A DNA stretch of 64,000 nt, taken from contig CAVYML010000003.1 in the NCBI GenBank assembly GCA_963769605.1, positions 310,001 through 374,000 of the forward strand, written 5' to 3'. Made by a program: the position numbers and the translations under genes. Position 1 is the first letter of the stretch; the number at the start of each line of letters is the position of its first letter. The DNA is from Fen-1254 sp963769605. GTDB taxonomy: Bacteria > Bacteroidota > Ignavibacteria > UBA10030. This document shows positions 24,486 through 33,576 of the stretch, one piece after another. Under the pieces are notes generated by a model. It saw only the letters and a program-made list of their open reading frames with translations, did not search any database and was not told where the DNA came from.

Positions 24486-27098
24486 ATGCCGACACCGCTT
24501 ATGAAACAATACCTGCACGTGAAGGCGAAATATCCGGAGACCATTCTTCTTTTTCGTATGGGGGATTTTTTTGAAACTTTTGAAGACGATGCCCGGATTG
24601 CTTCGAAAGTGCTCGGTATTGTTCTCACAAAGCGCGGCAACGGAGCGGCGGGCGATGTACCGCTTGCCGGCTTTCCCCATCATGCACTCGATGCCTATCT
24701 TCCCAAACTGCTGCGCGCCGGGTACCGCGTGGCGGTATGCGAACAGCTCGAAGATCCGAAATTTGCAAAGGGTATTGTTCAAAGGGATGTCGTCGAAGTG
24801 CTGACACCTGGAGTCGCGTTTTCCGATAAAGTCCTGGAACAGAAACAAAATAATTTTCTTGTTGCTCTCGCTCTCTCGTCTCCTCTGGCCGCAGGCAGCG
24901 AAAAAATAGGGTTCGCCTATGTCGATGTCTCAACAGGTGAATTCGGCGTCAGCGAATTTCCGCTCAAAGATTTGCGGGAACAGCTTGGAAATTTCCAGCC
25001 CCATGAATTGTTGGTTCAAAAACGCGATCTGGAGACAATTAAATCCATTCTTGGCGGGCAGGCAGCCCTGCTCTATACGAAAATCGACGACTGGGTCTTC
25101 AACGCGGAGTATGCCGAGGAATTGCTTTTGAACCATTTTAAAACGCAGTCGCTCAAGGGATTCGGCATCGAAGAGATGCGCATAGGAATTGTCGCCGCCG
25201 GCGCGATTATGAATTATCTGCAGGAGACGCAAAAGGCGAATATCCCGCATATTAAAAAAATCGTTCCGCGGGATGTCGGCGCTTTTATGGTGCTCGATGC
25301 TTCTACAAAACGCAATCTGGAAATCACCACATCGATGTCCGGCCAGTCCGACGGCACATTGTTTTCCATTCTTGATAAAACGGCGACTCCCATGGGAGGG
25401 CGCATGCTGAAACAGTGGGTTCATCATCCGTTGAAGCAGCTCGACCTGATCAAAGACCGGCTGGCCGCAGTAAAGGATTTCGCGGAAAAAAATGAAGCCA
25501 GGAAATCGCTTTATGAGGAACTCTCCGCTATCGGCGACCTTGAACGGCTGATTGCAAAAATTGCAACAGGTCGGGCAAATCCGAGAGAAGTGAACCAGTT
25601 GAAGGCAATGCTTCAACAAATTCCGCGTCTGAAAATTTCACTTGCTGAATTTGAAAATCCGGTTCTTCGCGGGCTGGGAGAACGGCTTAATCCGCTGTCC
25701 GCTCTAACGGATATGATCGGGAAAGGAATCGCAGATGAGCCGCCGATCGCGATTGTCGACGGAGGCGTGATACGGAAGGGATATAATGCGGAACTGGACG
25801 ATATTCGCGCTATTGCGTTCGGCGCTAAAGATTGGGTGGCAAAGCACCAGCAAGCGGAAAAGGAACGGACGGGAATTTCTTCGCTTAAAATCGCATACAA
25901 TAATGTTTTCGGTTATTACATTGAAGTGACCAACACGCACAAAGATAAGGTGCCGGACAATTATATCCGCAAACAAACACTGGCCAATGCCGAACGGTTC
26001 ATTACGCCGGAATTGAAAGAGTACGAAGAAAAAATATTGCACGCTGAAGAGAAAATTCTTGAGCTTGAAACGCGTTTGTTCAATGAAATCCGCCTGTCGA
26101 TTGCGGATCATGCCTTAGAGATTCAGCTCAACGCACAGCATATTGCCGTCCTCGATTGTTTCCTATCGCTTGCCGGCACTGCGGTGGAAAATCATTATTG
26201 TTATCCGGAAGTTCAAGATTCCACTCGGATAGAAATTATCGGCGGCAGGCATCCGGTGATTGAAAAAATGCTTCCTCCGGGAGAACACTATACGCCCAAT
26301 CATGCTGTGCTGGATACCGATGGGGAGCAGATTCTGATCATTACCGGGCCGAACATGAGTGGCAAATCGAGTTATGTACGCCAGGTCGGACTGATCGTGC
26401 TGCTTGCGCAGATCGGAAGTTTTGTGCCGGCTGAATCTGCCGTCATCGGTGTTGTCGACCGTATTTATACGCGCGTGGGAGCGAGCGATAATATTGCTTC
26501 CGGCGAAAGTACGTTTTTAGTGGAAATGCATGAAGCGGCCAATATCGTCAATACTGCAACGAAGCGGAGCCTTGTATTGCTCGATGAAATCGGGCGGGGT
26601 ACCAGTACATTCGACGGGATCAGCATTGCATGGGCGCTGACGGAGTATATCCATAATCACATCGGTGCAAAAACAATGTTTGCAACGCACTATCATGAAC
26701 TGAACGAGCTTGCCGATCTTTTTCCGCGTATACGAAATTATAAAGTCGACGTCCGGGAATACGGCGATAAGGTGATTTTCCTTCATAAAGTCGTTCCGGG
26801 ATTTGCAGATCATTCGTACGGCATTCAGGTTGCCCAGATGGCGGGATTGCCGGAAGAAATAACCCTCCGTGCAGCAGAGGTTTTAAAAAATCTCGAAAGC
26901 TCGGAATTGATTGTCGGCGATAAAAAACGAACATCCGGACAACAAGAACAAGTGCAATTAACTCTGTTTGAAATGAAAGACGATACGCTGCGCGAAGAAA
27001 TTCGAAAAATAGATATTGAAAAAACAACACCTCTCGAAGCGCTTCATCAATTGTCGGAATGGAAGAAACAAATTGAAAAAAAGGGAAAGAATGAATAA
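24486..27098 (+). CDS. mutS: DNA mismatch repair protein MutS
   Basis: 870 residues. Recognises mismatches and starts repair with MutL. The mismatch-contact motif appears as GDFFETFEDDA (Phe-Phe-Glu in place of the commoner Phe-Tyr-Glu) near residue 22-32. Connector, lever and clamp domains span the middle. The ABC-type ATPase is at the C-terminus: Walker A ITGPNMSGKSSYVRQ (about 620-634), signature ASGESTFLVEM, Walker B LVLLDEIGRGTSTFDG, then THYHEL. A short C-terminal tail with TLFEM resembles other MutS proteins. The last 8 bases overlap the start of a damaged dinB-like gene. mutL is not in the window. Confidence 0.97.
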   Translation: MPTPLMKQYLHVKAKYPETILLFRMGDFFETFEDDARIASKVLGIVLTKRGNGAAGDVPLAGFPHHALDAYLPKLLRAGYRVAVCEQLEDPKFAKGIVQRDVVEVLTPGVAFSDKVLEQKQNNFLVALALSSPLAAGSEKIGFAYVDVSTGEFGVSEFPLKDLREQLGNFQPHELLVQKRDLETIKSILGGQAALLYTKIDDWVFNAEYAEELLLNHFKTQSLKGFGIEEMRIGIVAAGAIMNYLQETQKANIPHIKKIVPRDVGAFMVLDASTKRNLEITTSMSGQSDGTLFSILDKTATPMGGRMLKQWVHHPLKQLDLIKDRLAAVKDFAEKNEARKSLYEELSAIGDLERLIAKIATGRANPREVNQLKAMLQQIPRLKISLAEFENPVLRGLGERLNPLSALTDMIGKGIADEPPIAIVDGGVIRKGYNAELDDIRAIAFGAKDWVAKHQQAEKERTGISSLKIAYNNVFGYYIEVTNTHKDKVPDNYIRKQTLANAERFITPELKEYEEKILHAEEKILELETRLFNEIRLSIADHALEIQLNAQHIAVLDCFLSLAGTAVENHYCYPEVQDSTRIEIIGGRHPVIEKMLPPGEHYTPNHAVLDTDGEQILIITGPNMSGKSSYVRQVGLIVLLAQIGSFVPAESAVIGVVDRIYTRVGASDNIASGESTFLVEMHEAANIVNTATKRSLVLLDEIGRGTSTFDGISIAWALTEYIHNHIGAKTMFATHYHELNELADLFPRIRNYKVDVREYGDKVIFLHKVVPGFADHSYGIQVAQMAGLPEEITLRAAEVLKNLESSELIVGDKKRTSGQQEQVQLTLFEMKDDTLREEIRKIDIEKTTPLEALHQLSEWKKQIEKKGKNE

Positions 27099-27592
27099 AA
27101 AAGACTTACAGTTGTTTTTTGCCTGCGGCGCCTGGGCCGACGGGCTTTTATTCGAGTCGGCGGCGGCTCTGTCCGGTGAATAATGTCGGAAGAATTATGA
27201 AAGGAGTTTCGGCAGTATTCACGACACGCCTATGCATATCCTTTCCACGAACTGCATTTTGGCCGGCTCGCTGGAATAAAAAAATCCCCGTTCCGTTAAA
27301 ACCGAAGGATGTGGGCGTCCTCGATATGGTGAAAAAGCAGTGGGATATGTATCGTTTGGATGTTGATAATTTTTTGCGTACGATCAGTGAGGAAATGTTC
27401 CAATCGCCGTTTCCCTATACTGATTTTAAGGGCGCCGTCCATGTCCAGGTGTTATGGATGCAATTGCTGCATAAAGCGAATCATTCAAGTTATCACCGCG
27501 GACAGGCGGCAGCGATGCTGCGGATGACAGGTGTCAAACCGGCCGGCGCGGATTTTATAAATTATATGCGAATCTTGGAGACCAATGCATAA
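27091..27592 (+). pseudogene. DinB-family protein gene broken by a nonsense codon and a frameshift
   Basis: Starting at ATG 27091 (GGGAAAG before it) the frame encodes NKKDLQLFFACGAWADGLLF and continues SAAALSGE, then meets TAA at 27181. The same frame resumes with CRKNYERSFGSIHDTPMHIL, then NCILAGSLE, before a second TAA at 27277 next to an A-run (27278-27284). From there the +1 frame carries the rest: KKIPVPLKPKDVGVLDMVKK, then HKANHSSYHRGQAAAMLRM with the C-terminal His of the DinB metal site. DinB/YfiT proteins are four-helix metal-binding enzymes, often thiol-dependent transferases. Two separate lesions argue for a pseudogene; sequencing error in the A-run could explain one of them. Confidence 0.75.
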
Positions 27593-28217
27593 ATTTAAAA
27601 AAATAATCTTATCCCGCCATAGGCTTGTCCATGTGCCGGAAATTATCGTCGATAAGAACATTCTCGATCATGGATTTACACGGGAATGTTCAATGAATAA
27701 TTGCAACGGCCGCTGCTGCCGGGATGGCGTTCTCCTTGACATTAAAGATAAAGAAAAAATTTTGGTCCATGTGCCGATGATTCAAGAAGCGATGGAACCG
27801 CAGCAGGAAAAAGATCCCTCGAAGTGGTTCGACGAATGCATCGAACAGGATCCGGATTTTCCGTCGGGCTGGTGCGACGGTACGGCGGTTACCGGGAACG
27901 GATGTATCTTTTTAAACAGCAAAGGATTATGCACGCTGCAGGCGGTGTCGATGGAGTATGGAATGAGTAAAGATGCCCTGAAACCATTTTACTGCTTCGC
28001 TTATCCGCTGACTCTGGAGGAAGGTGTATTGACGGTTTATGGTCCGGAATTTTCCGAACGTCCGGAATGCTGTATGTCCATTCATCAGGGTGAAAAAAGT
28101 ATTCTCGATGTGTGCCGCGAAGAACTGAGATTCATTCTCGGTTTGGATGGAATGAAGGAATTCGAAGAAATGTTTGCGGATTATAAACTGCAGGCTGCAT
28201 TGAATCAGGAAGCCTGA
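27585..28217 (+). CDS. Cysteine-rich protein of the DUF3109 type
   Basis: 210 residues with about ten cysteines, several in metal-cluster-like spacing: CSMNNCNGRCCRDG (about 34-47), then a GWCDGT cysteine, GCIFLNSKGLC near 105-115, YCFAYPL and ECCMS. I recognise the pattern as the DUF3109 or YkgJ-like cysteine-cluster type, which probably binds zinc or an Fe-S cluster. The function is not established. It overlaps the end of the dinB-like remnant by 8 bases and precedes a phosphatase gene by 15 nt. Confidence 0.7.
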   Translation: MHKFKKIILSRHRLVHVPEIIVDKNILDHGFTRECSMNNCNGRCCRDGVLLDIKDKEKILVHVPMIQEAMEPQQEKDPSKWFDECIEQDPDFPSGWCDGTAVTGNGCIFLNSKGLCTLQAVSMEYGMSKDALKPFYCFAYPLTLEEGVLTVYGPEFSERPECCMSIHQGEKSILDVCREELRFILGLDGMKEFEEMFADYKLQAALNQEA

Positions 28218-28232
28218 GACGGAAAAGAAAGA

Positions 28233-29465
28233 ATGGATCAACGACGGTTATATCGAACAATTGAAAGCTTCGCTCCGGAACATTTTAAAACGGAAAAGGA
28301 ACTGCTGAAGCATGTTTTAAACGAGATCGTCAAGACGGAGGCTATTCGCTTGAAAGGCGGACGACTCTGGCAGTATGAACCTGTGACGGATTCGTACCGC
28401 CTCATTCACCAGATCGGTCAGATTGAAATGATGGAAAGCGGTTACCGGATTCAAGTTTCGCGCTACCCGATGTTCCAGCACCTGGTCGAACAGCGGACGA
28501 TCATCGCCAACGAAACGGACGGGTACCTGCGGACAAAAGGAATCGTCAAGTACTCGGCAACCGGTATCGGCGATAAACTGAAAAATAAAACCGGCTCCGT
28601 GTTTCAGTACGTCATGGCGTTCAATTCGGATCATCTGGATCAGGATCTTTTGCTCGATCTGAATATCATCAGCTTAGCCGTGACCTCGACGCTGCGAAAT
28701 AAAAAAATTCAACAGAAAGCCGATGCACTGGCAAAAGATATAGATAAAGCCAGGGAAGTTCAGCAGAGCATTTTGCCCGAGCCGTTTATTCATTTTTATT
28801 ATTACGATGTCTACGGTATCTCGCAGCCCGACAGAATCGTTGGAGGGGATTTTTTCGATTATATCTTTACCGATGAGAACAAAGACCGGCTTTGCATCGT
28901 TGTCGGGGATGCCGCCAGCAAGGGATTCCAAGCAGCTGCACAAGCGCTGTATGTTGTAGGAGCGCTGCGGATGGGTATTGCGCATCAAACGAAAACCGCA
29001 TCGCTTATGTCCGGCATCAACAAGATTGTCAACCGGTCGTTTTCCGAGGAACAATTCGTTTCAATGTTTTATGCGGAATTGACGGACGGTCCAAAGGGGC
29101 TGCTTCTGTATTCCAATGCCGGCCATAACAGCCCGATTGTCTATCATGCTCAGGAGCAGTCGATTGAATTGCTGGAACCTACCGGACAAATTCTCGGGCC
29201 GTTCTCGAAAGGAAGTTACAGGGTGGAAAGCACGATGCTGAAAAAAGGAGATCTGACGGTTATTTATACGGACGGCATTACGGAAGCCAGGCGTATCGAC
29301 GGCCTCGTGTTCGGCGAGCAGCGGTTTGCCGAACATATTCAACGTATGGCACACAAGACCGCAAAAGAAATATGCGAGACGTTGATGAATGAAGTCAATG
29401 TTTTCGCGGAAGGTGCGGACTATTCCGACGATCGGACGATAGTCGTGATCAAACGCATCAGTTGA
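28233..29465 (+). CDS. PP2C-type (SpoIIE/RsbU-like) serine phosphatase with an N-terminal sensor region
   Basis: 410 residues. The N-terminal 160 residues look like a GAF-type sensor domain (VKTEAIRLKGGRLWQYEPV). A helical linker follows (DALAKDIDKAREVQQSILPE), the standard entry to SpoIIE/RsbU phosphatases. The catalytic domain (about 195-408) has the metal-binding Asp in RIVGGDFFDYIF, VVGDAASKGFQAA, YSNAGHNSPIV, YTDGITEAR and DDRTIVVIK. Such enzymes dephosphorylate anti-sigma-factor antagonists in partner-switching stress pathways. No STAS protein or RsbW-like kinase gene is adjacent, so the target is unknown. Confidence 0.85.
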   Translation: MDQRRLYRTIESFAPEHFKTEKELLKHVLNEIVKTEAIRLKGGRLWQYEPVTDSYRLIHQIGQIEMMESGYRIQVSRYPMFQHLVEQRTIIANETDGYLRTKGIVKYSATGIGDKLKNKTGSVFQYVMAFNSDHLDQDLLLDLNIISLAVTSTLRNKKIQQKADALAKDIDKAREVQQSILPEPFIHFYYYDVYGISQPDRIVGGDFFDYIFTDENKDRLCIVVGDAASKGFQAAAQALYVVGALRMGIAHQTKTASLMSGINKIVNRSFSEEQFVSMFYAELTDGPKGLLLYSNAGHNSPIVYHAQEQSIELLEPTGQILGPFSKGSYRVESTMLKKGDLTVIYTDGITEARRIDGLVFGEQRFAEHIQRMAHKTAKEICETLMNEVNVFAEGADYSDDRTIVVIKRIS

Positions 29466-29499
29466 CGATACAAATAAGAAATGCAGGAGAAGTTTTGAT

Positions 29500-31101
29500 A
29501 TGGTAGAACAAAAATTTATCGGTGTGGTGATGTCTGTTTCGAACGAGTTGACGACGGTTCTGCTCGATGCGAATGTCGCTTCTCTCAAACGGGAAATCGG
29601 TGGAAAAAATTATTCCATCGGCCAAATCGGGACATACGTACTGATTCCGGCAGGCAACCTTGTGCTGATCGGCATGGTTCAGCAATTGGTTAAAAAAGAC
29701 GTCCCGATCAACGGACAGTCGCGTCAGCGTTATGTTCTGGATGTGAATATGGTGGGGACCGTGAAAACCGGGCGTTATGAACGCGGCGTTTCAGTTTTTC
29801 CGCCCGTTGATTCTCCGGTCTTTCTCGCGGAAGATTCCGATCTTGCCGTCGCGTTTTCGGTTTTTCAAAAATTCGGATTCTCGGTCGGGCAGGTTTCTCT
29901 CTTCGAAAATCAACGCGCCTATCTGGATGCCAACAAGTTTTTCGGTAAACATATCGCCGTTCTCGGCTCCAGCGGATCGGGAAAATCGTGCACGGTTGCT
30001 TCGATCCTCCAAAAAGTGTCGAAATTTCCGGATACCAATATTATTGTACTCGATATCCATAACGAATATAAAAAAGCTTTTCCGGAAAACTGCAATCATC
30101 TCGATATCGCGGAATTCGAATTGCCGTTCTGGCTTATGAATTTTGATGAAATGCGTGAAATGTTCATCGACGAAAAAGACGAGAATGCATCGAGCCAGAT
30201 TACTGTGCTGAAGGATCTTATTATCGCATCGAAAAAAGGGAAAAACCCCGAAATGTCTCCTTTGATCACAATCGATACGCCGGTGTACTACGATCTAAGT
30301 GAAATTCGTGCAAAGCTTCAATACATGGACACGGAAAAAAGCTCCGTCGGAGGACAGATCAAAGAGGGGCCGTTCTACGGAAAGTTCACGCGCTTTCTTG
30401 TCCGGTTAGACAGTAAATTGAATGACCCGCGTTATGCATTTATGTTTCGGTTAAAAAAATACATTCAATCGTCATCCATCAACGATTTACTCATGCATAT
30501 TCTCGGATCAGACGGAAGTGCGCAGGTCACCATACTCGATCTGAGCGGCATCCCGTTTGATATCGTCAGCACTATCGTCTCGCTGCTCGCGCGGACGATC
30601 TTCGATTTCAATTTCTGGAATCCTAATCGCCGCGATTTTCCGATCTTGCTCGTTTTTGAAGAAGCGCACAATTATTTGCCCAGTACCGGAACAACAAACA
30701 TTGCGGCCCGGCGAACGGTCGAACGCATTGCGAAGGAAGGGCGCAAGTACGGTGTTTCCATTATGGTGGTCAGTCAGCGGCCTGTGGAAGTTTCGGAAAC
30801 CATTCTATCCCAGTGCAATAATTATGTCGTGCTTCGCTTGACAAACCCGCTCGATCAGACATACATCAAACGGCTCGTACCCGATGCATTTGCAGGCCTC
30901 ACGGGCGTGCTGCCTTCCCTGCGGCAGGGAGAATCGCTGATTGTAGGTGAAGCGATTTCGATGCCGCTGCGCGTGCAGATCGATTATCCCGATCCGGAAC
31001 CGGATAGCAGCGATATCAAATTCTATGAAAAATGGAAACAGAGCGACGTAAAAACGAGAATTGCAGATGTCGTAACGCGGTGGTGGAAGCAGGAAAAGTA
31101 A
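29500..31101 (+). CDS. HerA/FtsK-type ATPase (DUF87 family)
   Basis: 533 residues. An N-terminal beta-barrel HAS-like domain (about 1-95) precedes a RecA-type motor with Walker A GSSGSGKSC (156-164) and Walker B ILLVFEEAHNYLP (about 380-392). A sensor stretch follows (ERIAKEGRKYGVSIMVVSQR, then the Gln-Arg pair) and the late Arg region (YIKRLVPDAFAGLTGVLPSL). HerA ATPases form hexamers and move DNA, usually with NurA nuclease. In bacteria they also occur in defence systems. No nurA or other partner gene flanks this one, and it ends the long plus-strand run, so housekeeping versus defence cannot be decided. Confidence 0.85.
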   Translation: MVEQKFIGVVMSVSNELTTVLLDANVASLKREIGGKNYSIGQIGTYVLIPAGNLVLIGMVQQLVKKDVPINGQSRQRYVLDVNMVGTVKTGRYERGVSVFPPVDSPVFLAEDSDLAVAFSVFQKFGFSVGQVSLFENQRAYLDANKFFGKHIAVLGSSGSGKSCTVASILQKVSKFPDTNIIVLDIHNEYKKAFPENCNHLDIAEFELPFWLMNFDEMREMFIDEKDENASSQITVLKDLIIASKKGKNPEMSPLITIDTPVYYDLSEIRAKLQYMDTEKSSVGGQIKEGPFYGKFTRFLVRLDSKLNDPRYAFMFRLKKYIQSSSINDLLMHILGSDGSAQVTILDLSGIPFDIVSTIVSLLARTIFDFNFWNPNRRDFPILLVFEEAHNYLPSTGTTNIAARRTVERIAKEGRKYGVSIMVVSQRPVEVSETILSQCNNYVVLRLTNPLDQTYIKRLVPDAFAGLTGVLPSLRQGESLIVGEAISMPLRVQIDYPDPEPDSSDIKFYEKWKQSDVKTRIADVVTRWWKQEK

Positions 31102-31128
31102 TCGTCCGGTGCTTTTGATGAATTGTCT

Positions 31129-31599
31129 CTACTTGCCGATTTTTAGGTAATGCCGGTACTCCAATTCGTCTCCGAAAGCGAAATCCGCGAGCTTGAATTT
31201 TTTCGCCACAATGCGGTTATATTCCGGAAAGAAAGCGTCTCCTTCAATATAATGCTTGACGATAGTCAGATGGAGTTCATCCGCAATTAGAATTGTATCG
31301 CGGAAAAGTCTCTCCCCGCCGATAACAAAGACCTTCTCTTCAGCATTCAGCGCATGAAGCGCTTCATCCAGCGATTGATAGGTCTCTACTCCGGGAATCG
31401 CGCGGGAGGTTAGAACGACAGAGCGGCGTCCCGGAAGGCGGCGGCCGATGGACTCGAATGTTTTTCGTCCCATGAGGATCGTGCTTCCCATAGTAAGAGA
31501 TTTGAACTGCTTCAAATCATCCGGAAGATTCCATGGTATTGCACCGCCTGATCCGATAACCAGATTGAAAGAATGAGCTGCAATAATAATCAGTTTCAT
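31129..31599 (-). CDS. folA: Dihydrofolate reductase
   Basis: 156 residues. Reduces dihydrofolate to tetrahydrofolate with NADPH. Family motifs: LVIGSGGAIPWNLPDDLKQF (substrate loop and the catalytic acid in PDDL), TILMGRKTFESIGRRLPGR (NADPH binding), and VFVIGGERLFRD. The ATG at 31599 is chosen. A TTG codon lies one codon further upstream in frame, but neither has a strong ribosome binding site. It sits 9 nt after thyX on the same strand, an unusual partner because ThyX produces tetrahydrofolate directly. It is convergent with the HerA-like gene. Confidence 0.93.
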   Translation of the reverse strand: MKLIIIAAHSFNLVIGSGGAIPWNLPDDLKQFKSLTMGSTILMGRKTFESIGRRLPGRRSVVLTSRAIPGVETYQSLDEALHALNAEEKVFVIGGERLFRDTILIADELHLTIVKHYIEGDAFFPEYNRIVAKKFKLADFAFGDELEYRHYLKIGK

Positions 31600-31611
31600 C
31601 AACAGGAAGAA

Positions 31612-32541
31612 CTAAGCTTCACTCCAGGGCGGTTGGATGCCGAAACGCCGCAATTTTTCTTCTATTTCATCCCGCTCTATGTTGCGCTTCAGATCCTGGC
31701 CTACCGGAGGAACGATACCGTATGTTTCCGCCAGCGCTCGAGCGCCGCTGCGGTCGCCGGCATTGAGTTTTGCAATAAGTTCGATTTCGAATTTTGAAAG
31801 TTCGATGCCGCCGAAGAGATAATCCTGAAAAGCAGACCAGGCGATCGGGCACCAGCGGCCGACAATCTCACTGCCGATGGTTGCCGCATAGGAACGAATT
31901 TCCGCTTGCGCGTGCGGTTCCATGCGCAGGGCGAGGAAGTGCAGCAGATTGTGCAAATCGATTTTCCAGTACGCTTCGGTATACGTACTCAGCGGCAGAT
32001 CTTTTCTCGCTTGTTCCCTCGCAATTCCGGCTTCAATGCGCTCATTGTACACAGTACGGGCAAGACCTTGCAGTTCGGTCTCCCGCATCGTGAAGAGTTC
32101 GCCTTCTTTTCCGGTCAGGCTTCCTTCACTGCCCTGTCTGTTGCTCGTCGCCTGAAGCCGCCATTCTTCCGGTTTCGTCTTTTGCGCGGAATCGATGGCG
32201 ATGGAATAACGGGTGGAATATTCGTTGACATTTGCCATCCGATGCCGGATCCATTGCCGCCAGCAATCCATGGGAGCCCGCACATGGAGTTTCAATTCAC
32301 ACATTTCAAACGGGCTTGTATGATGATGACGGAGAAGGTACCGGATAAGACCTTCGTCCTCACGTATCTTTTTTGTTCCTTTGCCGTACGATACGCGTGC
32401 CGCTTGAACGATGGAAGAATCCGATCCCATATAATCGACAACGCGGACAAAGCCGTCGTCGAGGACTTTAAAAGGAACGCCCAGAATTTCATCGAGTGCA
32501 GGCACCGATGTGCGTTCAAGTTTTTCCAGCTCCGATATCAT
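31612..32541 (-). CDS. thyX: Flavin-dependent thymidylate synthase
   Basis: 309 residues. Methylates dUMP to dTMP using methylene-tetrahydrofolate, FAD and NADPH. The ThyX signature RHR-x5-E-x-S-x-R is present as RHRMANVNEYSTR (about residues 95-107). The LRHHHTSPFEMCELKLHVRA segment before it and the DLPLSTYTEAYWKIDLHNLL region after it are typical of the family. Slightly longer than the shortest family members. AGGAG precedes the ATG at 32541 by 5 nt. It forms a minus-strand pair with folA; an agmatinase-like gene lies upstream on the same strand. Confidence 0.95.
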   Translation of the reverse strand: MISELEKLERTSVPALDEILGVPFKVLDDGFVRVVDYMGSDSSIVQAARVSYGKGTKKIREDEGLIRYLLRHHHTSPFEMCELKLHVRAPMDCWRQWIRHRMANVNEYSTRYSIAIDSAQKTKPEEWRLQATSNRQGSEGSLTGKEGELFTMRETELQGLARTVYNERIEAGIAREQARKDLPLSTYTEAYWKIDLHNLLHFLALRMEPHAQAEIRSYAATIGSEIVGRWCPIAWSAFQDYLFGGIELSKFEIELIAKLNAGDRSGARALAETYGIVPPVGQDLKRNIERDEIEEKLRRFGIQPPWSEA

Positions 32542-32574
32542 GAATCTCCTTTGTCTCAGTGACAGCAGGCGGTT

Positions 32575-33474
32575 TTACAAAGAGTAGTTGAGTAATTTTG
32601 ATATTAATTTTGCCGCGGCAACATCCGGATAATGGAGTCCGCTTATCGGAGCGAGTTCGACGAGCGAAAAACCTATGACGTTTTTTTTCCGTGTTACTTT
32701 GCGCAGGCACTGGAGAATTTGTTCCCAGAGCAGGCCGTTCGGTTCCGGTGTTCCGGTTGCGGGCATCAGAGACGGATCGAAAACACCGAGGTCGAAGTCG
32801 ATGAAAACGTTGTCCGTCAAATGTTCGACAACGTAATCGTCCCAGTACTTAAGAACTTTTGTATAGGCGCCGCGGTGAATTTCATGTGCATAATAGACCT
32901 GAATGCCGCGGTCGCGGATATATTCCGCTTCGTCCCGGCTTTGTGCTCGAATCCCCACCTGAACAAGGTTGTGCGGATCGATGAATTCGCACACGCGCGC
33001 CATGGTCGAAGCATGGCTGAACTTGCTGCCTTGATGTTCCATCCGGAGGTCGGAGTGGGCGCCGAAGTGGAGCACGGAAAGCCGCGGGAAATGTTTTGCA
33101 TGAGCGGCGATCACCGCGGATGAGATCGTATGTTCTCCTCCGATGACGACCGCGTATTTGTGTGTTTGCAGTAAATCATAGACGGTATCGTACACGAGCT
33201 GTAACGCGTCTTCGTTGGCTTTTTTTGCAAAATTCAAAGGTTGCATCGTTGCGATACCGAGTTCTTTGTAAACTTCCCTCTTCGTCTCTTCATCAAAGAG
33301 TTCCACATGATGCGATGCACGGAGAAGAGCTTCAGGTCCGTTTTTGGATCCGGCGCCGTAACTCATGCTGTGTTCGTAGGGAGCCGGTACGATGACAACG
33401 CGCGACGTTTCGAACGATGAATATTGTTTTTCGATGCCGAGAAAATTATGTTTTGAATCGAGTATTTTAACCAA
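32575..33474 (-). CDS. Ureohydrolase (agmatinase/arginase) family protein lacking two metal ligands
   Basis: 299 residues with the ureohydrolase fold throughout: PAPYEHSMSYGAGSKNGPEA, IGGEHTIS (first His, residue 115), and ATGTPEPNGLLW near 239-250. The C-terminal SLVELAP contributes the substrate Glu. However, the HFDAHxD motif reads HFGAHSD (Gly138 instead of Asp) and the DxD pair reads DLG (Asp228, Gly230). Both positions are Asp ligands of the two-manganese site in arginase and agmatinase. The codons are GGC and GGT, each one transition from Asp. The enzyme may be inactive, mononuclear or repurposed. Start: TTG at 33474 with AGGAGG 6 nt upstream, with no ATG alternative before the conserved region. 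Confidence 0.85.
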   Translation of the reverse strand: MVKILDSKHNFLGIEKQYSSFETSRVVIVPAPYEHSMSYGAGSKNGPEALLRASHHVELFDEETKREVYKELGIATMQPLNFAKKANEDALQLVYDTVYDLLQTHKYAVVIGGEHTISSAVIAAHAKHFPRLSVLHFGAHSDLRMEHQGSKFSHASTMARVCEFIDPHNLVQVGIRAQSRDEAEYIRDRGIQVYYAHEIHRGAYTKVLKYWDDYVVEHLTDNVFIDFDLGVFDPSLMPATGTPEPNGLLWEQILQCLRKVTRKKNVIGFSLVELAPISGLHYPDVAAAKLISKLLNYSL

Positions 33475-33576
33475 GGATTTCCTCCTCTTTCATCGACAAT
33501 ATATTTCAAAGCATCTGGAAAAGCAAGCATTGTATCTTGACAAAGAGAACAAATGTTTCGATAATACATTATTACG

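Noticed and set aside
24930..25619. 229-codon open frame antisense to mutS
   Set aside because: Mirror of mutS codon usage. MutS motifs on the plus strand are complete.
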